A DNA stretch of 64,000 nucleotides from Acidobacteriota bacterium (GCA_040754075.1 JBFMDH010000003.1:202307-266306); one strand, 5' to 3'. Positions 53,602 to 61,764 are shown, counted from the stretch's first letter. Notes: generated by a model from the sequence alone, not told the origin. Program-made: numbers and translations.

Positions 53602-55635
53602 ATGAGCAAAGAAATATCACATTACAGGCTTGAGGACGAACTCGGTCAAGGGGGCATGGGGCGTGTGTACAAAGCCTTCGATACGACGCTTGACCGCACG
53701 GTTGTGTTAAAACTGCTTGCGCCTGAACTGGTCGCCGAAGAAGCATCAAGGCAGCGATTCCTGCGTGAAGCGCGACTCGCGTCATCACTCGACCACCCGA
53801 ATATCTGCACGATTTACGAAATTGCCGAAGCCGACAAACAGTATTTCATCGCCATGCAATACCTGCCGGGTAAGACCTTGAAAAAACTCATCGGCAGTAA
53901 AGCTTTCAGTCTGGATTCGGTTTTATCTATCGGATTGCAGGTTGGCGATGCGCTTGCCGCCGCTCATGCGAAAGGCATTGTGCATCGCGACATCAAATCC
54001 TCGAACATCATTATCACCCCACGCGGGCAGGCAAAAGTGCTGGATTTCGGACTGGCGAAATTGCTCAATGAAAAAGGGCGCAACCATGATAGCGGCAATT
54101 TACCGAATGATGATTTGACCAAACTCGGCGCGCCGCTTGGCACCCCGACTTATATGTCGCCTGAACAGGCGCGCGGCGAACGGGTTGACCATCGCAGCGA
54201 TATTTATTCGTTCGGCGTCGTGCTTTATGAAATGGCGACCGGGCGGTTGCCCCTGAAAGGCAACACCACCGTCGATACCATGCACGCCGTCTTGCACAAC
54301 ACGCAAAAGTCCGCCAATGAAATTAATCCCAACGTGCCGCAGGAACTTTCCGACATCATTGACACGGCGCTTGCGAAAAAACCGGGCGACCGTTATCAAA
54401 CGGTGCAGAAGATGCTCGAAGATTTACAGCGTGTGAGCCTGAGTCTGCATTATGGCGGGCAGGGCGTCCCCGATGGCATCACTGTGCCGTATGTTGCGCC
54501 GCAACGGGCGGGCGGAAAACTGACAAAATTTTTCGGGCGACTGTTTGCGCGTGACGGCAACCTGGAAACCTTGCGCGCGCCGTCGCCGATTCAACCATCG
54601 GTTAACCGGGAAACTGTTAAACGGGAAACCAATCAGGATTTTTCCATTACTCAGGGCGCGAAAAAGTTTTTGGCGGTTCTGCCGTTTCGTAATCTGAGCG
54701 GCGACCCGCAATCCGATTTTTACGGACTCTCGCTCGCCGACAGTTTGATTACCGAGCTTGCCGCCACCAATCAGGTCATCGTCACGCCATCGAGTCGCGT
54801 GCTGCAATATCAGAATCAATCGGTTGACCCGGCGGATGTGCGCGCCGAACTGAATGTCGAAGTCATCCTGATGGGCAATTTTTTGAAAGCCGGCGACCGG
54901 CTTCGCGTCACTGCCCAACTGATTGATGCAACCGGCGGCGGCATCCTGTGGAGCGAAAAAATCGATGCCGATGCGACCGATGCGCTCGCCATTCAAGACC
55001 GCATCTGTGGGCGAATCATTGCCGGACTTGCAGGTGGGCAAAGACCGGTTGACCCGACGCAGCTATTAAAAGATGAAGACGAAATGATTCGCATCGACGC
55101 GGTGCGCACCCTGGAATTTTCGCACGACCCGCGCGCCCTTTCCGCACTGCTTGATGCGCTCCGGGATAAAAGTTTGAAAGTCAAAGCCGAAGCCGCGCGG
55201 GTGATTGTTAAATTGCGCGAGCAGGCGACCGGGCCATTGATTCGACTCCTGAATGACGCGGTTGATGAAGGCGATAATTTGACAGCGCGGTTTGCCGCAA
55301 AAGCCTTGGGACTGATTGGCGACCGCAGCATCGCCAACGTCCTTGAGATGTTGCTCACCAGCGAAGATAAATATGTCGCCTGCGAAGCGGCGCTGGCGCT
55401 CGGACGATTGAAAGACGCCAAAGCGGTTCCCGATTTAATTCAAATGCTCGAAGACGCCAACGGCAATGTGCGTTTTGCCACCGCCGAAGCCTTGGGGCAA
55501 ATCTGCGATGTGCGGGCGATTGACGCATTGACCGCGCGGCTCAAGGATGAAGATGAAGGCGTGCGCGCCAAAGCCCGTTGGGCATTGAGCCGTTTGAAAA
55601 AAATCAAACTGAAAGCGACCAGCACAACGGCTTAG
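53602..55635 (+). CDS. Ser/Thr protein kinase with TolB-like and HEAT domains
   Basis: The 677-residue product has a Hanks-type kinase (1-~275: glycine loop GQGGMG at 15-20, Lys37, HRDIKSSN ~127, DFGLAK ~148, SPEQARGE). A short linker lacks a membrane helix, so it is cytosolic. A TolB-N/CsgG-like domain follows (~350-490, FLAVLPFRNLSGDPQSDFYG, GNFLKAGDRLRVTAQLID), then four or so HEAT repeats (~495-677, ending ARWALSRLKKIKLK). TolB-like segments after kinases occur in acidobacterial and myxobacterial kinases. The added HEAT tail suggests a scaffold. ATG 53602 has a weak site. Its TAG stop (55633-55635) begins palindrome F. Confidence 0.9.
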   Translation: MSKEISHYRLEDELGQGGMGRVYKAFDTTLDRTVVLKLLAPELVAEEASRQRFLREARLASSLDHPNICTIYEIAEADKQYFIAMQYLPGKTLKKLIGSKAFSLDSVLSIGLQVGDALAAAHAKGIVHRDIKSSNIIITPRGQAKVLDFGLAKLLNEKGRNHDSGNLPNDDLTKLGAPLGTPTYMSPEQARGERVDHRSDIYSFGVVLYEMATGRLPLKGNTTVDTMHAVLHNTQKSANEINPNVPQELSDIIDTALAKKPGDRYQTVQKMLEDLQRVSLSLHYGGQGVPDGITVPYVAPQRAGGKLTKFFGRLFARDGNLETLRAPSPIQPSVNRETVKRETNQDFSITQGAKKFLAVLPFRNLSGDPQSDFYGLSLADSLITELAATNQVIVTPSSRVLQYQNQSVDPADVRAELNVEVILMGNFLKAGDRLRVTAQLIDATGGGILWSEKIDADATDALAIQDRICGRIIAGLAGGQRPVDPTQLLKDEDEMIRIDAVRTLEFSHDPRALSALLDALRDKSLKVKAEAARVIVKLREQATGPLIRLLNDAVDEGDNLTARFAAKALGLIGDRSIANVLEMLLTSEDKYVACEAALALGRLKDAKAVPDLIQMLEDANGNVRFATAEALGQICDVRAIDALTARLKDEDEGVRAKARWALSRLKKIKLKATSTTA

Positions 55636-55797
55636 GATATAGGATTCAGGATTCAGGGAAAGGAAAGTATGAAGTAGGAACGATGAACGATGAACAAAAA
55701 CGTTTTGCAGTTGTTCATCCTTCATATTTCAGCCTTCATCGTTTCTTCTCCCCTGAATCCTGAATCCTGAATCCTGAATCCTGAATCCTGAATTAAA
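55633..55797. repeat. Heptamer-array palindrome F
   Basis: The left arm has GGATTCA-GGATTCA units (55642-55656) and the right arm CTGAATC repeated six times (55753-55793). Nested are TATGAAG-TAGGAAC-GATGAAC-GATGAAC (55669-55696) and GTTCATCCTTCATA. It touches the kinase stop on the left and ends two bases before the ROK start codon. Confidence 0.9.
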
Positions 55798-55799
55798 TT

Positions 55800-56774
55800 A
55801 TGTCCACCGAAGAACATCTTTATATCGGCTTAGACGTCGGGCGCACCATTCGCGGCGCGTTAATCAATAATGCAGGCGCGATTATCAAGCAACAGAAAGT
55901 CGTCGCCGAAGTCAAAGACCCGCGATTGTTTGTCGCGCAACTCATTGAGGTCATCAACGGGCTGCGACTTTCCGATGAAGCCGCAGAGCGCGCGGCTGCG
56001 GTTGGCATCGGTTGGGCTGGCATGGTCAACCACAAACAACAGCGCATTGAAATCACCCCCAATATCGTTGATGTTTCGGTTTTCGATTTGCACGAAGAGG
56101 TGCAACAGGCGACCAAACTGCCGGTGGTTTTTGATAATGATGCGAACGTTGCGGCATACGGCGAGTGGCAATGCGGCGCGGCGCGGGGTTATGAAGATGT
56201 TTTCTACATCACCATCGGCACAGGCATCGGCGCGGGATTGATTCTGGGCGGCGAATTGCAGCGCGGCAGTCGCGGATTTGCCGGCGAATTCGGACATTTC
56301 AAGATTGGCTTTGATGGATTGGAATGCGCTTGCGGCAGCACCGGGTGTTTGGAAACCGTCGCCTCGGGTCCCAATATCGTGCGCCGCGTGCGTGAACAAT
56401 TATTCAGTGACCCGGTGTTTTCGGTGTCGCAACTGGCGCGCGATATGGAAGGCGTGTTGACTTGCGAGCGCGTCTTTCAAGCGGCGATGGAACGCGACCA
56501 ATTGGCGGTGCAGGTGTTAAAAGAGACCGCGAAAATTTTAGGCGCAGCCATCTCGAATGTGATTAATCTGCTCAACGTCGAAGTCGTGGTGATGGGTGGC
56601 GGCGTGATGTCCGCAGGCGAGTTGGTCATTCGTTACGTGCGAAAAGAGATTCTCAAAGACGCCATCGCGCCCGCCCGCGAAGCTTGCCAAATCCTTCCCG
56701 CCAAACTCGGACAAGACGCCGGCATCATCGGCGCGGCGCTGCTTGCCCGCGATTCCCTGCACGAATATGAATAG
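55800..56774 (+). CDS. ROK-family sugar kinase
   Basis: The 324-residue protein has the N-terminal phosphate motif YIGLDVGRTIRGALI and the ROK ATP-binding/zinc segment: GTGIGAGLILGGELQRGSRG, EFGHF, and CACGSTGCLE (~178-187, three Cys plus His). The last part is GGGVMSAGEL. The family includes glucokinase, N-acetylglucosamine kinase and some repressors. With no helix-turn-helix N-terminus, this is a kinase rather than a repressor. The sugar cannot be assigned. No Shine-Dalgarno is visible before ATG 55800 because the palindrome abuts it. Confidence 0.92.
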   Translation: MSTEEHLYIGLDVGRTIRGALINNAGAIIKQQKVVAEVKDPRLFVAQLIEVINGLRLSDEAAERAAAVGIGWAGMVNHKQQRIEITPNIVDVSVFDLHEEVQQATKLPVVFDNDANVAAYGEWQCGAARGYEDVFYITIGTGIGAGLILGGELQRGSRGFAGEFGHFKIGFDGLECACGSTGCLETVASGPNIVRRVREQLFSDPVFSVSQLARDMEGVLTCERVFQAAMERDQLAVQVLKETAKILGAAISNVINLLNVEVVVMGGGVMSAGELVIRYVRKEILKDAIAPAREACQILPAKLGQDAGIIGAALLARDSLHEYE

Positions 56775-57415
56775 AGCGGAAGAAGGGGAAGGCGGAAGAA
56801 GGGGAGACGGGGAGAAAGGGAGAAGAGGAGACGGTAAATTATCTACATTTTCCAGAGCATTCTATGAATCTGATTTTCAAAGATTGATTTTCGATCTATG
56901 AATGAAAGAATAAAAAAGCGAAAAAAAGTCATTGCTGTTTTAGCAATAATTACGTTTCTATTGTCTATTTCTGCGCTGTGGACATATACAACTCGCTGGA
57001 CAGTTGAAAAGGTAGAAAAAATTATAAAAAAAGAAACACCTCTTGGCTCAAGTAAAGAATCCGTCGACGCACTATTAACCAAATACAATTTTGAGTTTTC
57101 TTCATACGTTGAGGCATTAGATTCAGGGAATTTTGACGACAAACCAAATACCCTTAAAGGAATTGCCAAAGGATATATATCCGGGTTCAAAAAGAATGTA
57201 GGTTGGAGTTTATTAATTCGTTGGGACATTGCAGTCAGATTCTATTTCAATGAGAAGGGCGAATTGATTGACCATACAGTCAGAAAAATAGGAACTGCCC
57301 CATAGGTTATTTGCCCAACAATTATTTGTAGATGTGTGTGTAGTATTCGGCAATATTCAATTATTAAGTCAGCTCCTGTCTCCCTTTCTCCCCTTCTTCT
57401 TTTCCCTTTTTCTTT
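56774..57415. repeat. Polypurine/polypyrimidine inverted arms flanking a small gene
   Basis: The left arm 56774-56834 is a GGGGAGA/GGAAGAA-rich purine run and the right arm 57369-57415 is its approximate complement (CTCCTGTCTCCC TTTCTCC). Together they bracket a 0.5-kb A+T-rich insert with the 135-residue gene. The form is the same as in the heptamer palindromes, but here a gene lies in the loop. Confidence 0.6.
56898..57305 (+). CDS. Small membrane-anchored protein, unknown function
   Basis: The 135-residue product has one N-terminal helix (~10-28, VIAVLAIITFLLSISALW). A soluble domain follows with LGSSKESVDALLTKY and a C-terminal IAVRFYFNEKGELIDHTVRKI. The final segment resembles the C-terminus of the 410-residue secreted protein at 2522-3754. 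BamE-like folds share the 'G-x-S/T-x-x-x-V-x-x-L' start and the FYFN-strand end, but this is tentative. The gene is strikingly A+T-rich compared with both neighbours and sits between inverted polypurine arms, so it is probably acquired. Confidence 0.7.
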   Translation: MNERIKKRKKVIAVLAIITFLLSISALWTYTTRWTVEKVEKIIKKETPLGSSKESVDALLTKYNFEFSSYVEALDSGNFDDKPNTLKGIAKGYISGFKKNVGWSLLIRWDIAVRFYFNEKGELIDHTVRKIGTAP

Positions 57416-57486
57416 TTGGAACTTTTTTCCCGCCCAAGGTGAATAATAGGTGATGCACGAGGGATAATTCGCTTGTAAAGGTTTTC

Positions 57487-58107
57487 ATGGATTTACGCAA
57501 AGAAGCCAGCGACGTCGAATTACTGAAACGAATGCTTGCCGGAGAAGAGCGGGCATTCGTCTCGCTCTATGCGCGACATCAGGCGAAGGTTTATAAATTC
57601 GCCTATCAAATGAGCGGGTCGCCTGCGTTAGCCGATGATGTCACCCAGGAAGTCTTTATAACGCTGATGCGCGATGGCGCAAATTATGACGCGAAGCGCG
57701 GCGCGGTTTCGGCTTTTCTTTACGGCATCGCGCGCAATTTTGTTTTAAGGAAACTTGCGAAAGAGAACCGCTTTGTGGCGATTGATGAAGATGATAAAAG
57801 CCTGTTGGCAATAAATGGCAAACCGCAAAATTTTAATGACCCGCTTCAGGATTTGACCCGCAAAGAAACCCTCGATGCCTTGAGGCAAGCCATATTAGCT
57901 TTGCCCGCGCATTATCGTGAGGTAGTGGTGCTTTGCGATTTGCACGAGATGAGTTACGCAGAGGTTGCCGATGCGTTGGAATGCGCGATTGGCACGGTGC
58001 GTTCGCGATTGAGCCGCGCGCGCACGTTGCTTGCCCAAAGGCTTCGCGGCGCAGAAGAGGTGAACGCGCAAAAAAAAGCGATTAGCGCGGAAAGGATTTT
58101 TATATGA
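57487..58107 (+). CDS. ECF sigma factor
   Basis: The 206-residue product has sigma region 2 (LYARHQAKVYKFAYQM, ADDVTQEVFITLM, ~25-60). Region 4 follows (LPAHYREVVVLCDLHEMSYAEVADAL, GTVRSRLSRARTLL, ~135-185). No region 3 is present, as expected for ECF sigma factors that direct RNA polymerase to a stress or envelope regulon. The anti-sigma factor gene begins 4 bp before its stop (ATGA), giving tight coupling. ATG 57487 follows a weak AAAGG. Confidence 0.93.
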   Translation: MDLRKEASDVELLKRMLAGEERAFVSLYARHQAKVYKFAYQMSGSPALADDVTQEVFITLMRDGANYDAKRGAVSAFLYGIARNFVLRKLAKENRFVAIDEDDKSLLAINGKPQNFNDPLQDLTRKETLDALRQAILALPAHYREVVVLCDLHEMSYAEVADALECAIGTVRSRLSRARTLLAQRLRGAEEVNAQKKAISAERIFI

Positions 58108-58910
58108 ACTGCGAGAAATTCGACCAGTCAGTCACTGACCTTGCTCGCGGACAATTGATGGAAAGCGGTGTGCGTGATGAAGCCTTGGCGCACCTGAAAA
58201 CTTGCGCCGCTTGTGAAGCGCGTTACGAACAGGAGCAAAACCTGAGTGTTGCTTTACGAGTGCTGGCGGTGCTTGATGAAAACCGTCAGGCAAGTCAGCA
58301 CATTGAAGTAAATTTACTCGCCGCGTTTCGTCAACAGGCGAAAACCAATGCAGCCTCAAGTGCATCGGGCGGACAATTCGCTCAACGCGCATCGCGAAAA
58401 AATCTGGCGCTTTACTGGTTAGCGGCAGCCGCTTTGTTATTAATCGCGATTACGATTTTCGCTTTGCGCCCCAAACCGGTTTCTCCACAACCACAGGCGA
58501 GGGATAACGCCGTTCAACCGCCACAACCTGAAAAGCAACCGAACGAGGTTAGCCCTCAACCGAAGAACGATGCGCCGCAACGCGATGCGGTCGGATATGC
58601 GCCGAAGAAAAATCGTCGGGATATTAACCGGCAAATAGCGAACCACTCATCAACAACTGACAGGCGCAATAATCATCGGAACATCACCGGTACGGATGGC
58701 AAAACGAATGCGGAAATCGCTACCGATTTTATTGTGTTACACAACCTGCCGATGAATGAAGGCGGGCAACTGGTGCGCGTCGAGTTGCCGAGTTCGGCGC
58801 TCGCTTCGTTCGGGCTGCCGGTCAACTATGAAAATGCGAATCAGCGCGTGAAAGCCGACGTTGTACTGGGTAATGATGGCATTGCGCGCGCCATCCGCTT
58901 CGTGCGCTAA
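58104..58910 (+). CDS. Membrane-bound anti-sigma factor with zinc-finger N-terminus
   Basis: The 268-residue protein begins with a zinc anti-sigma domain (MNCEKFDQ, then ALAHLKTCAACEARY, giving H-x3-C-x2-C at ~29-36). A single helix (~95-115, LALYWLAAAALLLIAITIF) is followed by a Pro/Gln-rich and a basic periplasmic region. The C-terminal domain runs FIVLHNLPMNEGGQLVRV to GIARAIRFVR. It overlaps the sigma gene by 4 bp and presumably sequesters that factor until an envelope signal. The cognate secreted gene follows 51 bp downstream. Confidence 0.88.
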   Translation: MNCEKFDQSVTDLARGQLMESGVRDEALAHLKTCAACEARYEQEQNLSVALRVLAVLDENRQASQHIEVNLLAAFRQQAKTNAASSASGGQFAQRASRKNLALYWLAAAALLLIAITIFALRPKPVSPQPQARDNAVQPPQPEKQPNEVSPQPKNDAPQRDAVGYAPKKNRRDINRQIANHSSTTDRRNNHRNITGTDGKTNAEIATDFIVLHNLPMNEGGQLVRVELPSSALASFGLPVNYENANQRVKADVVLGNDGIARAIRFVR

Positions 58911-58961
58911 AAAGTTTGATTAAGAAAAATCCAGCAAGTTAATGATTAAGGAGATCAGTCA

Positions 58962-60077
58962 ATGAAAAATCGAAAGCAAATGATTCTGGCGTTGGTGTGC
59001 GCTGTAACCCTGTTGTCATCAACCGGCGCGTCAATGGCGCAAACCGCCAAACAGGAAAAAGCCACTAAAGCGCAAGGCGAAAAAGATGTCGTTGTCGTTG
59101 GCGCACAGGCTCCGATGCGTGAGCGCGTCGGGGGTGTGACCTTTGTCAGCGGCGCGGATACTTTTACTTATATCGCATCGGAAGCGAGTTTCGGCGGTAA
59201 AATCGTCAAAGGCGCGCCCTATTCGGCGCAGGCTGTAACCGAAAACATTCAGGTCTTAAACGACGGCAACCGCATAATCCAAAAAACCACACAGGATATT
59301 TATCGCGACAGCGAAGGCCGCACACGTCAGGATCAAACCATCGGCGGCATCGGTCCCTTTGCCGCCGCAGGCGAACCGCCGCAAACCGTTTTCATTCACG
59401 ATCCGGTTGCCGGAACCACATACATTCTCGACCAACGTTCCAAATCAGCCCGCAAAATCGCCACTTTCATTCGCGAAGATCGCCCAGAAGGTAAAGAGGG
59501 CGAAGGCGCAACCTTCATCTACAAACAGAGCGAAGGCAGCACAGTGCATTGGAAAAGTGCTGATAAAGTGGACGCCGAGATGAAGGCGAAAATTGACGAG
59601 AAGATGAAAGCGAGTAAAGAAATGGCGAGGACTGAAGCCGAATTTGCAGCCGGAGTCGCAGCCGGAGCCAAGTTTGACATCAGCGCCGACGGCTCGCACT
59701 TCCGCGTTGGAAAAATGAAACGCGAAGTTACGACGGAATCGCTCGGTACACAAAACATTGAAGGCGTCATGGCTGAAGGTAAACGCACAACCTTTACCAT
59801 TCCTGCGGGTGAAATCGGTAACGAAAGACCGATTAACGTGGTGACCGAAGAGTGGTACTCACCGGAACTGCAAGTCGTGGTGATGCGCAAGCACACCGAT
59901 CCGCGACAAGGTGAAATGACTTATCGCTTGACCAACATCAACCGTTTGGAGCCGGCGCGGTCGCTTTTTGAAGTGCCTGCGGATTACACGGTTAAAGAGT
60001 CCGTCTCGCCAAAAATGAAATTGGATTTGGAAAGAGAAATGGTGCGGGAAAAGGTCAAAAGGAATAATGAACAATAA
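58962..60077 (+). CDS. Exported protein downstream of ECF sigma/anti-sigma pair
   Basis: The 371-residue product starts at ATG 58962, after TTAAGGAGATCAGTCA. It has a signal peptide (cut near SMAQ ~26). The body holds a repeated beta-rich pattern (QDIYRDSEGRTRQDQTIGGIG, FIHDPVAGTTYILDQRS). A charged helical insert (ADKVDAEMKAKIDEKMKASKE) precedes WYSPELQVVVMRKHTDPRQGEMTYRLTNI. The latter is typical of an acidobacterial family seen beside sigma/anti-sigma genes. The function is unknown; an envelope-stress sensor or target is likely. A terminator follows. Confidence 0.78.
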   Translation: MKNRKQMILALVCAVTLLSSTGASMAQTAKQEKATKAQGEKDVVVVGAQAPMRERVGGVTFVSGADTFTYIASEASFGGKIVKGAPYSAQAVTENIQVLNDGNRIIQKTTQDIYRDSEGRTRQDQTIGGIGPFAAAGEPPQTVFIHDPVAGTTYILDQRSKSARKIATFIREDRPEGKEGEGATFIYKQSEGSTVHWKSADKVDAEMKAKIDEKMKASKEMARTEAEFAAGVAAGAKFDISADGSHFRVGKMKREVTTESLGTQNIEGVMAEGKRTTFTIPAGEIGNERPINVVTEEWYSPELQVVVMRKHTDPRQGEMTYRLTNINRLEPARSLFEVPADYTVKESVSPKMKLDLEREMVREKVKRNNEQ

Positions 60078-60111
60078 AGTTTGAAAGCTACGGCATTGTT
60101 TACCCCATCCC

Positions 60112-60143
60112 GGGCGAGGCAAAATTTGCTTCGCCCTTTTTTT
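60112..60143 (+). terminator. Intrinsic terminator of the sigma operon
   Basis: GGGCGAGGCAAA (60112-60123) pairs with TTTGCTTCGCCC (60125-60136) with one G-U, followed by TTTTTTT. It lies 35 bp after the last gene of the operon. Confidence 0.9.
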
Positions 60144-60187
60144 ATTAGAGCCGTTTTCGATAGAAAAAATTAAACACCGTTTAGTGA

Positions 60188-60261
60188 GCGGTCTCTGACC
60201 GCGTCGTTGGGAAATCGCAATCACAGGCTGAGGGAGTGTTGAGGGAGCGGTCTTTGACGGC
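60188..60261. repeat. Two REP-like GCGGTC palindromes
   Basis: GCGGTCTCTGACCGC (60188-60202) is a perfect short palindrome. GCGGTCTTTGACGGC (60247-60261) is a slightly decayed copy. Both lie between the convergent sigma operon and creatininase gene, in the same orientation class as the copies at 41.4 and 61.6 kb. Confidence 0.75.
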
Positions 60262-60298
60262 GACGCTTACGTGGCGGTGATGAGTAAAAGCAATCGCA

Positions 60299-61057
60299 CT
60301 AGGCGTCTATTTCAGCAAGCGTTTCAAGCGTTGCGGTGACCAGCATATCCGAAAGCGTGTCATAAGTCGTTTCGCCCTCGGCGCACGAAGCTTCAGCGGG
60401 GTTGCCGAAATAAGCTTCACTTGCGCCCGCCTGGTTAAAGGTCGTCACGCCTTCACGAATTTTATCGGCAATCGAAATATTCACAGGCTCAAGTTGCTCG
60501 CGTATTGGTTCGCGCACCAACTCAGGCGCGGCAACCATCACCAACGAAGTTTCATAAGCGCCCGCGTGACAATCGCCACGCCGAAATTCTTGGGTGAGTT
60601 TTTCTGCAAAGCGGCGACGGCGTTTATCCGGGAAAGCCACTTTGCGCCGGGTTTCCTGTTCAACTAGGGCGATGGCTTCATTGATAGAGGCAATGTGTTC
60701 GGGTTCAAGATGCGAATTGGCGATGACCACGAGGCGCGCGCCCTGTTGGTATAACGACACGCAGATGTCGCGAATCAACGCCGTAGCGGTGGCTTTGCGG
60801 ATTGAAATGGTGCCGGCAAAATCGCTGCTGAAATCGGTGACGCTGTAAGAAAGTGGCGGCAGCACCAGGGCGTCGATGCCTTGTCGGGTGAGTTTTTCGG
60901 CGGCGCGTATGGACATCTCCTCAGAAATAATCACATCGGTTGCAAGCGGCAGATGCGGCCCGTGCGCTTCGGTTGACCCGACGGGCAATATCGCCACCAC
61001 ACCGTTTTGCAAACGTTTTCGCGCTTCTTTCCAGGTTAGCTTTTGAAATGCTGTCAT
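60299..61057 (-). CDS. Creatininase-family amidohydrolase
   Basis: The 252-residue protein has the family metal-binding blocks: ILPVGSTEAHGPHLPLATD (Glu and two His plus Asp, ~25-43), then VIANSHLEPEH and RRGDCHAGAYETSLVM (~155-170, His and Glu). Members hydrolyse cyclic amides (creatinine) or cleave peptides, as MftE does in mycofactocin maturation. In the second block the usual NGHGGN is replaced by ANSHLEPEH, so the substrate probably differs from creatinine. No mycofactocin genes are nearby. ATG 61057 has only weak purines upstream. Confidence 0.9.
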   Translation of the reverse strand: MTAFQKLTWKEARKRLQNGVVAILPVGSTEAHGPHLPLATDVIISEEMSIRAAEKLTRQGIDALVLPPLSYSVTDFSSDFAGTISIRKATATALIRDICVSLYQQGARLVVIANSHLEPEHIASINEAIALVEQETRRKVAFPDKRRRRFAEKLTQEFRRGDCHAGAYETSLVMVAAPELVREPIREQLEPVNISIADKIREGVTTFNQAGASEAYFGNPAEASCAEGETTYDTLSDMLVTATLETLAEIDA

Positions 61058-61205
61058 ACCTGTAAATCAAAATCGAATCCGGCGCGTGTGTCAAATCAAT
61101 CAGGGTCAATGGCTTTTGCGTGAGCGAGTGGTCATCAAACACCTTTCGATTTGGAAAAACAATCTGTCTTGACGCGACCTTGCGGTTTCACATAGTTTTC
61201 GCATC

Positions 61206-61592
61206 GTGAAGACACAGAAAATCAGAAAAATTATTTGGCGGGCTTTGCGGTTGAAATGCCCCGATTGCGGTTGCGATTCGCTTTACCGGCGCATTTATCA
61301 AATCAAGCACCACTGCGAAATTTGCGGATTGATTTTTGAGCGCGAGCAGGGCTATTTCGTCGGCGCGATTTATATCAATGTGCTGATGACCAATGCGCTG
61401 ATACTGGGAACCTTGATTACTTATATCGTCGTGACCGGAACCGTGAGTCAGAAAATTTTACTGGTTTTGTTCGCGATGGGCGCAACCTTGCCTTTTTTAT
61501 TCTTCCGTCACAGTCGCAGTTTCTGGATAGGCTTTGACCATTATTTCGACCCGCTGAAAGAACGCTTCGATTTGCGCGACGATAGTTTTTAG
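61206..61592 (+). CDS. DUF983 membrane protein
   Basis: The 128-residue product starts at GTG 61206. It has a zinc ribbon (CPDCGCDSLYRRI, then CEICGLIFEREQG, ~19-47) followed by two transmembrane helices (~53-76 and ~82-103). It ends in RSFWIGFDHYFDPLKERFDL. This is the DUF983 layout, found beside respiratory genes in many bacteria, of unknown function. It is divergent from the creatininase gene and convergent with the VWA gene. Confidence 0.88.
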   Translation: MKTQKIRKIIWRALRLKCPDCGCDSLYRRIYQIKHHCEICGLIFEREQGYFVGAIYINVLMTNALILGTLITYIVVTGTVSQKILLVLFAMGATLPFLFFRHSRSFWIGFDHYFDPLKERFDLRDDSF

Positions 61593-61618
61593 AGAAGTTT
61601 ACAAAGTTATTTTATGAA

Positions 61619-61681
61619 GTTGAACAAGCGGTCTTTGACCACGAACGACCGGAAGACGCGGTCAAAGACCGCTTGTTCAAC
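61619..61681. repeat. REP-like long palindrome, 22-bp arms
   Basis: Bases 61619-61640 and 61660-61681 are perfect complements across a 19-bp centre, and each arm contains GCGGTCTTTGACC or its reverse. It lies between the convergent DUF983 and VWA genes, 26 bp from the former's stop. Its position suggests a bidirectional transcript end. Confidence 0.85.
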
Positions 61682-61764
61682 GGGCGCTGAGGAAACGCAA
61701 TTGCAAACGCCCATGAGTTCGATGTCCTCAAAGTCAGATTATGGAAATAAGGTCACGACAGTAG

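Noticed and set aside
60299-61057. Mycofactocin gene mftE
   Set aside because: The enzyme is in the same superfamily, but no other mycofactocin genes lie nearby and the second metal block differs.
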